64,000 nucleotides of DNA from Corythucha ciliata (Eukaryota > Arthropoda > Insecta > Hemiptera > Tingidae): assembly GCA_038030265.1 (NCBI GenBank), contig CM075939.1, forward strand, positions 48,341,253-48,405,252. Reading direction: 5' to 3'. Each line of letters begins with the position of its first letter. The stretch's first letter is position 1. Of the stretch, positions 23,389-35,639 are shown piece by piece. Under the pieces are notes generated by a model. The model did not search any database and was not told the DNA's origin. It worked only from the letters and a program-made list of their open reading frames with translations. A program made the translations under genes and the position numbers.

Positions 23389-23719
23389 ATCTGGATATTT
23401 GAGTTTTTCTCTATTTTAGCCCCGCATATGCGATGTTTCTTAATATTTGCCATGAATTAGCTATTAGTTTAGCGACTTTTCTAAATTCTGGTCAAGAAGA
23501 TTTCTTCATCAAAGAGTCGCGAATTGGCGTTGTGTTGATATAACCCCCTCCCCTACCGCTTGATAATAATGATAAAGAAGACAGTTAAGTATTAAAAATA
23601 ATAAAAATATTAAAAGACTCCTTTTCACGTACTTTCAACCAGGAACACAATACATAAAAATCCTAATTTTTCCATCTTCGAGCTATTCGGGGGCGCCGCG
23701 CCGGTCCCCTCAATACTCG
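23381..23719 (+). repeat. Segment A, copy 2
   Basis: Second copy of segment A, joined to the end of segment B copy 1 through the shared bases TCAATTTTA. It ends CCCCTCAATACTC. Confidence 0.85.
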
Positions 23720-24188
23720 TCACTACCACGGTACGCTACTGAACGGATCTGCTGATGTGGCGCAGGGAGCAAACCCCGAAAAGTTTACTAATTCATGGAG
23801 GTACGTAGGCCAGTCAATATAAACACAAAACATCGCAAATATGCATGTAATTGTTTTTTCTTTTGCACATTGTTAGGGCCAATGAGAGTAGTTTATACTC
23901 AAGTTTGCAACCTTCAAAACCTTGTGCTCAACTCGTGGCACTCGAAAAACCACGAAATTCCGTCAATTTTTTAGGTTGTTAAACAAAAATACCAGAAGAA
24001 AGCGTTTTTCGAGCATGACCACAGTATACATTGTTGAAGCCAACTAAATTTGCTACAATTTAAGCCCAGTCCGAGCTCCTACGTTTGTTATTTTCGGAGA
24101 TACAGCCATTCAAAAAATATGTAATATCGCCAAAAAGCGAGATTTTATTGATAGGGTCATTTCTCAAGACCCGTAGCACTCAAACATA

Positions 24189-24292
24189 ATGGTCCTACAG
24201 AATATCCACGCGAGAATACATCTTAGGCAGTAACTCAATTTGAATCTGACGCTATTGCCTAAAATTTATTTTCGCGTGGATATTCTATAGGA
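24189..24292. mobile_element. Small hairpin MITE, about 104 bp
   Basis: GTCCTACAGAATATCCACGC with inner AGGCA mirrors TGCCTAAAATTTATTTTCGC and GTGGATATTCTATAGGAC. It sits only in the left half of X and accounts for the offset between the centres of the outer (about 24810) and inner (about 24868) palindromes, so it was inserted after X formed. Confidence 0.75.
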
Positions 24293-24311
24293 CAGGGTGG
24301 CTGGTACTTGG

Positions 24312-25424
24312 ATGAGCAAAATAATAGGGGTGATTAAACATCAAAAATGCAACAAAAATTGTCTTATGACCTAGGGTCCGATTTCCTTTCCTAGTCGAGA
24401 TAATAGACTTTTTCACGTTTTTCAGCACATCACTGGTTTTCGCAACAAAAACAGCTGTAACTTGCGAAGCGTGCGTCCTAGATTAAATCCAACGACACCA
24501 ATGAAAAAGAGCACACTTTTTTCTGAGTGAGTAAGGACATTTTGTCCAAAGTTAGCGAAAGATTCTTGGAGTAAACTGGGAAAATATCAGGATATTTTTA
24601 AAAATGTCAGTTTTTGACAACTGTTCAAAGCTAGACTACATTAGCCATGGTGCTCCTAGCGCCCGGCAAATTCCTCTAAAACTGTGTGAAGTAACTTGGT
24701 TTAATACTTCATGCTTATTTTACTCCTGTCCTTTGCAATGTTTTGAGAAAAATCCATTGTTATAGCAAAAAATAAGGCAATTAGGCCCATTTTGAGTGGC
24801 TAAAAGAAGATACGAAAGCTATTTCAAGAAATTTTTTTCAGCTTATTCCACTTTTATTTGTCTTCCCTCATAGATGAGCATAGGAAAAGTGAATTAAGCT
24901 GAAAAAAAAAGTTTTGGGAATGGCTCTTGATCTTCTTGTAGGCACTCAAAATGGGCCTTATTGCCTCATTTTTTTGTATAACAATGGATTTTTATCAAAA
25001 AATTGTAAAGGACAGGAGTAAAATAAGCATGAAGTATTATACTAAGTTACTTCATACAGTTATAGAGGAACTTGCCAGGTGCTGGGAGCACCATGCTAAT
25101 GTAGTCTAGCTTTGAACAGTTGTCAAAAACTGATATTTTTAAAAATATCCTGATATTTTCCCAGTTTACTCAAAGAATCTTTCGCTATCATTAGACAAAA
25201 TGTCTTTACTCACACAAAAAAAAGAGTGCTCTTTTCAGTGGTGTCGTTGGATTTAACCTAGGACGCTTACTTCCCATGTTACAGATGTTTTTGTTGCGGA
25301 AACCCGAGATGTGTTGAAAACAACAAATTGATTATCTGAACTAGGAATGTAAATCTGACCTTAGGTCATAGGCAATTTTTTATTGCATTTTGGGTGTACA
25401 ATCACCCCTCTCATTTTGTTCAAT
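24312..25424. mobile_element. Near-complete palindrome 1.1 kb inside X
   Basis: The left arm (24312 to about 24860) is the reverse complement of the right arm (about 24880-25424): GAGCAAAATAATAGGGGTG with CACCCCTCTCATTTTGTTC, and CTTATGACCTAGG with CCTTAGGTCATAG (sum about 49735). There is almost no spacer, so a single strand would fold into one long hairpin. No gene. Confidence 0.85.
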
Positions 25425-25425
25425 C

Positions 25426-26153
25426 GCCGTGTATTTGAGTGCTACGGGTCTTGAAAAATTACGCTACTCATAAAATCTCGCTTTTTGGCGAGATTTGGTA
25501 TTTTGTTGAATGCCTGTATTTCCTGAACTAACAGACCCAGGATGCTCGGGCATGGCTTAAATTGTAGCAAATTTAGTTGGCTTTAACAATGTACACTGTG
25601 GTCATGCTCGAAAAACTCTTTCTTCTGGTATTTTTGTTTAAAAAACCAGAAAAAGTGATGAAATTTCTTAGTTTTTCGAGTGCCATGAGTTAAGCACAAG
25701 GTTTTGAGGGTTGCAAACTTGAGTAATAACTGCTCTCATTGGTCCTAACAACACGCAACAAAAAAATCAATTACATTCATGTTTTGCGATTTACTCCGAT
25801 TTTTGTGTCTATATTGACTGGTCTAACGGGGCTATAGCCACGCGAAATTCATGTGGTTCCTAAAAGATCCAGATTCGAGAAATTTGGGGTTAGAATGAGC
25901 TAAATCTCGCACAATTTTGCACATGCAATGCAACCCTAAAACCTCAATTTAGTGGCATTTTTTTTTGTCACCTCCCCCCTTCCAACTGTAATTTTGCAGC
26001 AAATTTCTTCAGTAACTTACAATTTCTAGGCCGTTTATCGACCCCAACTCGCAATTTCACTGACGGTGAATATTCAAAACCGAAAGTTTGCGGTTATTGC
26101 TCCCGTGGAAAATGCAATTTCGCGTCTAATTATCCTCCGAAATATTCAATTTT
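25426..26153 (+). repeat. Segment B, copy 2
   Basis: Near-identical to 22659-23388. Its first 400 bp form the right arm of foldback X. Beyond 26153 the sequence continues with related AATTTCGCGGCT-type phrases that copy 1 lacks. Confidence 0.9.
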
Positions 26154-28060
26154 GTGGCTTTTTAGGGCTAAGCTTGAAACTCACAATTTCGCGGCTGATT
26201 ATTCACCGAAATTGTCAATATTGTTGTCTACGAGAATGTGGCCCTGAAACTTCAAATTTATTTTCTATTATGAATGTATCCCACGAAACTTGTAATTCAG
26301 TGCTGCGGCCGCCGCCCCCCCCCACCCACGGCGTTGAGTGGTTTTGTCACGGGAAGGAGGCTTCGAAAATGTCGCCTGATGCATCAATGTATCACACATG
26401 AAACTTTTGAACGCTCCCCCACTCCCACGAATAATTTCACGAATAATGTAGTGACTACATGCAACGTGAGGAACTTGGGAATTTAACACTCATTTCTTGA
26501 ATGTTTCAACTGATTCGTCAGAATCTGCAAAGACCACGCTCCAACGCGCTCTCAGAAAAAGGATTTCCTAAGGAAATCGTCGTGAAATAAAAATACCCCT
26601 CCCGCCTGAAAATAACGCCGAGCTGGCTCGAATTGGTGGTGCTCGCGCCTTTCCACCAGCATTGTGGCAACGTTGCTTCTTCCAACTCCAAGAATTACCT
26701 CACATGCACACTGCAGAGGCTTCTTCTGTCTTCCCCATCATCACAGAAAAAAAAGCCCGCCAAAGCCAATCCCCTTCCATCAAACGGCCGTTAAAAAATT
26801 GCCCGCGTTTCCATCTTATAATGAGACCTAGAGCCATCCCTTCCATTTATTTCCATCAGTTAGAACGCGCCTTTGATGTGTACGGCATGGTTAGGAGTTT
26901 TTGTTCTCGCCTAAGTTATTAATATTTAAAATTAATTTTTCATTTTATTCGCGTATTCTACTTGTAGGATTTTCAGGACGGACCGGATCTTCATCTTCCA
27001 CAGTGAGTACCATATGTTTTGAATTCGACATAGGCAATCCTCTTGAAATTATTCTGAACGGTTTTATTGTTCCTGCCTAATTGGCGGGAAAGCAGTTCTT
27101 CACTAATCGCTTTGCCCTGCGGGGAAATTTTAAAAACTTATTTCTAGTGTTGCATACTCAGCATACTCTTTTTTTGGGGGGGGAGGGGGGATAAAATTGA
27201 TGTTTTAGGTCGCTGACAAACGTGAAAAAATCATAGAACAGAAGAAGTCGTTCGATAATGATTTTCTTGTAGGACACCAAGCCCCTTTTTCACACCAGAA
27301 AACTACTTTTTTAATTGTTGAAACTTCTAGAATTTTATTTGAGGAGTCGATGCTTGCACATTTTGCACTCAAAAGACCCCCTCCCCCAAATTGCCCTTAT
27401 AACGAATCGTACCCACATACGAATCGTAGGAACACCCCCTTGTGCCCAAGTGGCCAGAAAGCAGTTAGTTCGCGACGCCATAAGTAATATTCAAGCCGAA
27501 AACTGCAATGCCAGCCCCCCCCCCCCAAACAAGGAATTTTACGGTTATGGCTAAAAATTCGTGTATATGCGCCATTAAAGCCCAATTAAGGCTTTATTAC
27601 CGAAGATTTAAAACTCTCATACTGACTATTCAATCCCCAGGCACTCCTAGCTGGGGACAGATCAGACAGACGAACTTGTTGCCCATCGAACTATAGGGCT
27701 ACTAAGGTTGACATCTTACCTGGAATTACAAATTGGTGAAATTGGAACATGAACTGTGTGCTGAAAGCATCAAAATTCGGTTATTTTTTGTTGAAAACTG
27801 ATAATTTTTAACGTGAATATTCCTCTACAGCCCTAAGCTCTGACAAATGGAATACTGGGCTTCATAAAGTGACAACACAGCATAACAATAGTATTTTAGG
27901 CCGGAAAATGAATAATTCAGCTCAAAATCATGCCACCGACGGTCTGGGGCGATTTTACGCCTCCATGAAAACGGGGGTGGCGGTAAAATGTGTTCTCACC
28001 CTTCCCCCCACACTTATCCTATTCGCGTAATTTCTTAATTTTATTATTTAAAAAAAAATT
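26154..28060. other. No gene seen; low-complexity flank
   Basis: Long C and G runs (26306, 27176, 27513) and degenerate AATTTCGCGG phrases at 26154-26470. Open frames of 60-110 codons lack any family motif and overlap on both strands. Nothing RNA-like was recognised. Confidence 0.5.
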
Positions 28061-28069
28061 TGCCTGAAA

Positions 28070-28830
28070 GCCCTCTGTCTCTGTGTCCCAAAAACAAATT
28101 TTGTTTGCAGTGCCTGATCTCTATCTGCTCAAGAATCTGGGTGAATTTGGTGTTACCGATTTGATTGAAACAAAACAAATTGGGAATTCGGCCACAGAAT
28201 CCAGAACTTTCTACCTAAAACCAGACATTTTAGCTCAATATCTCATAATTAACTGTTCCAAAACAAATCCTGCGCGTTTGGCTTTTTCTAAAGCCAAGTA
28301 GTATATCGCAGTTCAGTCTATTTTGAACTTACGTTTCGACCTCTCAAAATCAAATTTTACGCATTTAGCTCGTTCAAAACCAAATTTTAGTGATTTTTGA
28401 TCACTCAAAAACAAAATTTCGTTGGTTTGGCTCTTTCATACCCAATTTTGGCGATTCACGTTTTATGATAGATCGAATTTCACGCCATAAGCACTTTCTA
28501 TACATTTGGTTGATACGAAAAACTGATAAAGCTCGTTTAAAAACCAGATTTCCTGACTTTGTCCTTTTCAGACGGCGATGCCCCCTCGAAAATTCGCTCT
28601 TCCATAACCAAATGTCGTGAATTTGGACTGTTCCACGTGGACTTAGGTTACTCATAAAACCAAATTTGGTTATTTTGGGCTATTTCAAACGCTTTTTTAA
28701 ACCAAAACAAAATTTTGCTCTCTAATTCCGCAGGATATGCTCTTTCAAAATCAACATTTCGTGGGTTTGGCTCTTCCAAACTCAAACTTCTTGGATTTGA
28801 CTCCTCGAAACAAATTCAAACTTAGGTAGG
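28070..28830 (+). repeat. Minisatellite AAATTTCGTGGATTTGGCTC family, unit about 30 bp
   Basis: Degenerate units AAAACCAAATTTTGTGG then ATTTGGCTCTTTC repeat through the block, for example at 28385-28440 and 28735-28800. The same family recurs near 35170, 38500 and 44840. Confidence 0.75.
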
Positions 28831-30350
28831 ACTACCAATTAATACTTAAAAATAAGTTATTTAATGATTGTTGTTATTTGATGATTGAGTTATTTGATGA
28901 TTGCTGTGGGGTGACCCATAGATCATAGGAGGAGGGGTGATTGAGGTTTCGAACATGGAAGGGGTTCACCGCCCGCGGGTAATCCTGCGAGTTTAGGGGG
29001 GAGGGGGACGCAATGTAAAGAATGACTCGGTAACATGTTTTGGTTTCCTGGGCTATACATTCATGGTAAAAATCGCCATTTATGTCAGACTCAAAATTTT
29101 GTACCAAAGACTTTATGGCTGAGTTATTAAGCCGCAGAAAAATCCGCCAGGCGAAGACCAAGTGAGTGTGACGACTGATTAATGGAAACCACTAAATGCT
29201 CTTCCCCTATCGTCCGTTCCACCCGTTAATCTCATAAATTTGGCCAAAAATAGTAATTCCATTCGTAAAGACAGTGTTATCTCCCCCTCTTCATCCATGC
29301 GGTAATTCTGTTTCACGTAACAGGAAATTTGCCCAAAAACCACAGTACAGAATAGCTTTCTGAATCTTTTTCCGCCCCGAGATTTCGGCTCAACCGCTTC
29401 ATCTGACCAAAAATCTGTTTCAATTTCTGACATTGCGTTACTACTGTGTCGTAAAACCACAAAATGCTCACGTTCGCCCAAATTTAAGTTTTGGCAATAT
29501 TTGCAAAAATCTTCACAGAGTTTAAAGTGCGTGGTTTTGGAGCCATTATTATTTTTTAATAATTTAGCCCCAACGTCAACCTCATTCACTCTCGAAACTT
29601 CAACCCCCGTCCTCATCACAACAGATATTGGGAGACTTTCTGGGTAGCTCTTGACCCCATAGCCTACAGAAACGGACGGTATTTTGGTCTGTGGCTAGTT
29701 CATCCCCCTCCCTCCAGCATATGTTTGGTGGTGGGAATAGTGGGGAGGGAAGAGTTCGTCGTCTAGTAGGGTGAACCCGGCGATGTCAGGTTGACGAGCT
29801 GTCAGGGGTGGCTATTAAATGCGCTCACTCTATCGTGAATTTCAGCTCCTAATTTAGGCCAGAAATACTATTTTATGCTCCACCCTCGAACAAGGTAACA
29901 AGTCTGTTCCACGCAACAGACAACGTGTTCCCTAACAATACGACCAACTGGCTTAAAAGGCGATACTTTGCTCCAGATATAAGCTGGACGTGGTTTTTGT
30001 GGGTCCCTCGGACATTCCCCAATTGGCAAACGTAGCCGGTGCCAGTTAAAACCGAATCAGCGCCCTTAAAGAGGCGAAAAGTTATAACTTCACGGATCTA
30101 AGGAAGGGCTCATCCTTCGTTAGAATCTCGGGTCTCACTTTAGCACCGGGAGCGGTGAGGTTGTTAAATTTCCCAAAATCTTGTATCCAGCTGCAAAACT
30201 TGTAATTTCTCGCCATAAAAATGACTGTTCCGCTGCATGACTGCGATCATTCGCAAACGCCCGACACCCCTCTACCACAAGGAGTAGTGAACAAGCTATT
30301 CATCTGTACAAAACTGTTTATTGAGCATGAATACTTATTTGATTTTTGAT
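28831..30350. other. No convincing gene
   Basis: A 146-codon minus-strand frame (29179-29619) is the longest, but phrases from its DNA recur in non-coding form at about 29810-29930 (GGCCA.AAATA, CTGTT.CACG.AACAG), and no domain is recognisable. The rest is low-complexity. Confidence 0.45.
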
Positions 30351-30354
30351 GAAT

Positions 30355-30975
30355 GGTCACTTTTGCGAATCGTCAATTTAGCTACTTTTAGGCCGCAAGC
30401 AGTCACTATATTATGGTATTTGGTCTAATAGTTTGGCTATTTTAGCGCCCAAACACTCAGTTTAGCCATTTTAAAAGCGCAAAAATATCTGTTCCGCCAT
30501 TTAGGGGCGTAAATTAGTCAATTGAACGGCGTTTGGGGCGTGAATAGTCAGTCAAGCCAGGGCACGAATGGTCACTTTGGCCATTTTTTGGCACTTATGA
30601 ATGGTCAATTTCGCTATTTTAAGTGCAGGAATAATCTGTTTACGCATTTTGGGAATACGGATAGCATCAGTCCAGCCATTTTTGGGTTGTGTAGAATCAG
30701 TTTGGCCATTTTTTGAGAGGGGAATTGCCAGTTGTATAGTTTTAGCGCTTAAATAGTCAGATTAGCCATTTTTTAAAGTCGCAAATCATCAGTTTTGACA
30801 TTTTGGGGGCGCGGATAGTCAGTTTAGCCGTTTTTTCGTCCCAAATAGTCCGTCGAGCTAATGGCGCTATAATGGTCGTTATTGGTCTTTTTTGGCGTGC
30901 GAATGGTCTGTTGGGCCATTTTTGGTGCACGAATGGTTGATTTAGCCATTTTTAGGGTTTTGGTCATCACCCACG
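30355..30975 (+). repeat. Minisatellite TTTAGCCATTTT family, unit about 30 bp
   Basis: Units read TTTAGCCATTTTTGG, GCGCGAATAGTCAG, for example at 30500-30560 and 30720-30960. About 20 degenerate copies. Sequence differs from the GAATTAGCG family. Confidence 0.8.
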
Positions 30976-31019
30976 GGGTGATGATAATGCAGGGGGGGAG
31001 GGGGGATTTGTAATTTTTC

Positions 31020-31930
31020 GGGCGCGGCTAAAATTGAGAAATAGCTGTTATTGGTGGCTAATATCTTACACATATAGGAATAACTATCCCGGCTAAAATT
31101 GATAAATCGCTTATTAGCTGCTAAAACTTTGGAAAACGCTAATTGGTTGCTAAAATTGAGTAAAAGAGCTTGATTGGTTCAGTCCACGGTTTGAATTAGA
31201 TTTGTTTTCTTTGAAGGACAATCTATATCGTTTCGTTAGGCACAGGAGCATCCCAAAAAGTGACCACGGAGGCTGTGTCCAGTGCTACTTTTGAGTGGCG
31301 CCAGAGCGTCGCCACGACCCAGAGTGTGCCAAGAAAGGCGGTAACGGAAGTGGAACTTCTTCAAGTGCTAGATTATCGGGTCATTTCAAAGAAAAAAACG
31401 ATAGTGCCCAGTTTCAGTCGTCTTTACGCGGCTAGAATTTAGAAAAAAGCTTTCATATGACGCTAAGTAAAAAATGCCCCAACTTGTAGTAACTGGAGGC
31501 AACGTCGGGGCTAAATTATATAAACTACGCTAATCCCTAATTTCTGTTGGTCCTTAAGCGGCTAAAATTGGGAAGGCGCGCTAATGTGATGTTCATCGGT
31601 CAAGTACGCTGCTGAATGGAAGATATACGCAATAATGGCAAAATAAAGCTCATTCAGGGCTCAAATTGTGAAAACGTCAATTCGCATATTGTTGAGGCAA
31701 CTTATTCGCTCCTAAAATGGGGGAAAACCCATAATTCATAATTAAAAGTGAGAAAAATCTCCAACTCGCGGATGAAATATGGAAAAAGTGCTGATTCAAA
31801 ACTGAAATGTAGAAAAAGCGCTAATTAGCGGCTGAATTCTGCGAACAAACACTAATTTGCTAGGTTGTCAAGTTAAGAAAACGCCAATTCGCGGTTTTGG
31901 AGGCCACTTCGTGGCTAAAATTGAGTAGAT
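31020..31930 (-). repeat. Minisatellite GAATTAGCG family
   Basis: Units GCGGCTAAAATTGAGAAA followed by CGCTAATT. Blocks of non-repeat DNA interrupt it (31190-31430). AAGTACGCTGCTGAATGG at 31602 resembles a hAT-like terminus. Confidence 0.75.
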
Positions 31931-31989
31931 CCCGTGATGTAACGCTACCTACGTAAATTTTTAGAAGTATTTATTGTATATTATTTTGT

Positions 31990-33600
31990 GACTATGGGCC
32001 CTCACAGAGATATCCGACCTGGGCCCCGATTGGTGTAGGTACGCCACTGAATGGCCTTTTTTTTTTTAACGCACGTTGTTTCAATGTCCTCAAAATCGGC
32101 TGGTACAGAGAAGTCACCAATTTAAGTCTCATCCTCGACTTTCTGTTTGGGGTTAGCTGGCGATGTAAAATCCGGGAGGTCGCAGGGATACGCTTTGCAG
32201 TTGCTAGCGACGCCTTTAGACTTGGCATTTCGTACCCGTGGTGTGAAATTGTTAGAAGCTGAGGCTCAATCGTCAGGTCGTGTTACGAACTTTGGATAGC
32301 GGTACGAAATGCACTGCGAAATTTGAACTCTGGTAGCTCTGGTGTTCTAGCATTGCTGAGGCACTTTTTTAAGCCCCTAAACAAGGTGCTTACAGCATTT
32401 CTCAAGTATGATAGCTCAGTATTGAAGAGTAGTGATAATTATTTCCATTTTTTTCAAGTTCCAGGACGAAGAGAACGACGCGCCAGCTACCTACCCCATG
32501 GAGTACCACAAATCGCGGAGTGCATGGGTACCTCATCCGTCGTCCACGAATAGTAAAATGATGGGGCGTGCAATGGTCTTCTTGCGTCGTCGTCTCATCT
32601 TCTCAGCATCAACGACTAGAACGACATTACAGGTGCCTACCCCTTGGATTACGGTACCGCGGCTATACGCGAGTGCAATGGGCAATTATCCGCCGAGATT
32701 GGTGCGGCGTGTTGTGTCTGCGTTTATTCCGCGTGGGTGCGATTCCATGTGAATAAATACACGGGTGGTGAAAGTGAATTTTTCAACTTGTGCGTTGCCA
32801 AATCCATCAATTTATTTTTCCCACCGTAAAAAAAAAAGTCTGGATTGATAATCTCTTAACTTGTGCGCGAAGTCTACAAAAAAAGGTAACCCGATAATGT
32901 TATTTTTGTAAGCATAATTAACAAAATAATTAGAATAACTTTGTCGTCCGCCCCAATTTTTGCTTTTCAGCCACCTGTATCGATAGATTTTAATGCATTT
33001 TTGGACCTTTTTCGTTATTCCTGTACAATTAGCCGGTTTGTTAACTGGTCAGGACGAAATGCACTCCTCAGCTAAAATTCTTCAGCCCGCGCCTGGTATT
33101 TGTTTCTGAGTTCCCAAATACTGCCAAATGCGTTGTTATTTAGGATTGCCATCGTCTCAAAATTCGTTTTTTCGGTCCATACCACTAAGTGCTAATATTG
33201 GTGGGTGCCTACATGCTCACTTGAACTGTTTGAACGATCAGAAAACAACCGGTTATGCAGTTTTGGATATGCGGGTCGAGGTATCACAGTTTCACTATTG
33301 TAGCGGGCTCTCGTGTCGAAGAACCCCCTCCCCACCACCGGAACCTCAAGAAAAACTCGGGAAACGTCCTCTTATGCGAGATATTCTTCTTGGCTTCCGC
33401 TTTTCCCCTATGCACAGTGTACCAAGTACAGAAGTACATAAGTCAAGAAAATCTCAGAAAGCCAGGAACAGAGCGAGTTAATTTTATATTGTGGGGGGGG
33501 GGCGCCTATTTTACCCGTCTGGAGGATGCTGTGAAGAATAAGACGTGGCCACGGCTGGGGGAGTGGTTCTGTTTTAGATAAAAACCAAAATAAATAAATA
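31990..33600. other. No assignable gene; possible hAT terminus at about 32038
   Basis: GGTACGCCACTG near 32038-32049 is the complement of CAGTGGCGTACC, a common hAT-type end, but the opposite end was not found. At 32445-32750 a C/T-rich tract ending TTTTTTTCAAG precedes a higher-GC stretch open in more than one frame. It could be an exon with an acceptor site, but the product resembles nothing I know. Confidence 0.35.
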
Positions 33601-35165
33601 AATAAAATGAAAATTCTTGCTACCCTTCTCGCGCACCTCGCTCCATGAATTATGTATTTTTTATAGGCAAAACGGAATAAATAAAGCGCCCCGTAGAGCA
33701 ATATGCTTTGGTCTATCCCATTTTTCTCTCTCTTACGCTCCATTTTACTCTCTCGCTTCATTTTTTCCCTCGAGACTCTTTTCCCGCAGGGTGATCACTA
33801 TCCATATATAATACGAAAAACCGCAATTTCTAGTCAATAGAAGGAGTGAACAAAAGGGGTAACCACTACACAATATTTGTACGATACACTAAACCAAAAT
33901 ATTGAAGGATTATTCGCGTAATTACCAGCTTGGGTCTTTGTTTAGAATTTTTTTTAAACATGTAAATTAAATAAAAACGGCTTCGAAAAGCCGTAAAGTC
34001 TTATGTTCACAGTAAATTCAATTTACGTCCTTCTGGTTAACCCTGGGACCCATTACTCAGCTAAAACTCTCGCCTATATCCCCAAAAAAGACACAACCGG
34101 CGGGATAAAGGATGATCAGACGATGTTGAAGGATAAATTAGGTTGGCCCACGGGTTGGTGGTGGCGGGCGAGGGATAAAAGGTACCTTATGCTCATGGCC
34201 TTACGGAGGATAATGTAAATTTATATATGTATAAGCGTTGGAGCCTGGAAAGGGTTTTTGAAAAGAGTTGGGAGTGGAAAGGGTCAATTAAGTTACCCCA
34301 AAGAGAATTGAGGGGAAATTTACGAAGGTAAAAAGCTATTAGGAGCCTCCCTTTTTTTAATAGAAAATTTTTCAAGAATGTAATCAAACACTTCCATCTC
34401 TAATTTATTCTCCGTATTTTAAATAATTTATCAAGCGTCCGATAGAGTCTCAAGTTATTATTTTAAGTTAGTTGAATTTGATACAGTGCCTCGTGATGAA
34501 CGTATTTCAAAAATGATTAACCCACCGGCCGTCGGTTCGATCGCGCGCGAATAACTTTTGCCAATTAGTACGAAGTTACTAAAACTCGTGCCTGAATACG
34601 AAGTTATTAAAACTCGTGCCTGAACTTGATTTCTTCGTCTTCCCTTAACATTGAAAAGGAGTGTCGCATACCTGGTGACGTGTGACACGAGTTGAGGGCG
34701 GTCCCCATTCTATTTTCTACGGTTTTGTCTGTGCACCCTCGCTCTTGCAGTCGGCCTTATGAGGTCGCTTGAGTTTAATCATTCGGTTTTTAGTGTACTT
34801 TGTCGAGAATACTGACTCGGCGCGTGTAGAATGCTTTGTACTAATAGAGGTGGTCGAAGGGTAGAGGTGGCTTCGGCACCAAGTTGGACGAATCTCTGAG
34901 GGAAAATCAGAAATCTTCCTCTCTTGCACGGGAAACACGGTGGTTTTGCTGCGTTATGGCAATTCCGGCAGTTACGCCTCCCTGCTCATTGGGCCACACC
35001 GTGCCAATGTTTTCAGTTAACAGAAAACGTTAGAATAATAGTAATCTTGAATGTTAGATTTGAAGAAGCGTGCACTATACCGTTCAAGTCCATCGCTTCC
35101 AAAGCCGTAACGACTTGTCTTATATTCCATGAAGGGGCATGACACCCCCCCCCCACCAATTAATG
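33601..35165. other. No gene seen; 28-bp perfect-register duplication
   Basis: TACGAAGTTACTAAAACTCG followed by TGCCTGAA occurs at 34569-34596 and again immediately at 34597-34624 with one difference. The phrase GGTTTTGCTGCGTTATGGCAA at 34942 has a relative at 44760, hinting at a dispersed repeat. Confidence 0.5.
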
Positions 35166-35169
35166 CTGC

Positions 35170-35610
35170 AGGATTGGCCCTTTCAACCCCCCAATTTTGT
35201 GGATTGGACGAAAGAACCTTTTTTCACGGTTTTTACTCGCTCAAAAAGTCTATTTCGCTGAAATGACTCCCAAAAGATTATTTGGGTTTGACCCATTGAC
35301 CTCATTTTACGGGTTTTTGTCACTAAAAAAGCAATTGCACAAGTTGAGCCCTCCCGAAGTTATAATTTCGTGGATTTAGCACTCATAGAACCTAATTTCG
35401 TGGCTTTTGCTCTCTGTCTCTATAATAAGCCAATTTCGCAGAGTTGACCCCCCCCCCCCCACAATCAAATTCCGTGGGGTGGGCTACTGATTTAATTCAA
35501 CATCACTTTCACGATTTTCGGTTATTCCAAAAAGTCGGAGTCCGAATTACGTCGGTTTGGCCCTTTCAAACCTCATTGTGATGGTTATTATTGGGCTATT
35601 CTTCTTAATT
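35170..35610 (+). repeat. Minisatellite AAATTTCGTGGATTTGGCTC family
   Basis: Units such as CCAATTTTGTGGATTGG, CTAATTTCGTGGCTTTTGC and CAAATTCCGTGGGGTGG, period about 30-60 bp. Confidence 0.65.
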
Positions 35611-35639
35611 TGGGCCTTATTGGGTCATTTTGCTGTGCT

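Larger units (their letters stand above)
23720..25830. mobile_element. Nested foldback element X (outer arms about 390 bp)
   Basis: The outer arms are 23805-24188 and about 25430-25830 (the start of segment B copy 2). Checked anchors include GCCAAAAAGCGAGAT/CTCGCTTTTTGGC (coordinate sum 49619), AATTTGCTACAATTTAAGC and CGAGCATGACCACAG. Between them lie a small hairpin element and a palindrome of 1.1 kb. GGTACGCTACTG near 23735 resembles a hAT-type terminus. No coding capacity is seen. Confidence 0.85.

Noticed and set aside
29179..29619. 146-codon minus-strand open frame as a host gene
   Set aside because: No recognisable domain, no ATG context or splice structure that persuades, and parts of its DNA recur as non-coding repeat at about 29810-29930.
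33255..33581. 108-codon plus-strand frame
   Set aside because: Crosses a G-run and AT-rich DNA with an opposing frame of similar length; no motif.
34515..34560. tRNA-like B box (GTCGGTTCGATCGCGC)
   Set aside because: No stem pairing of a tRNA T arm beyond a few bases and no A box or acceptor stem around it.
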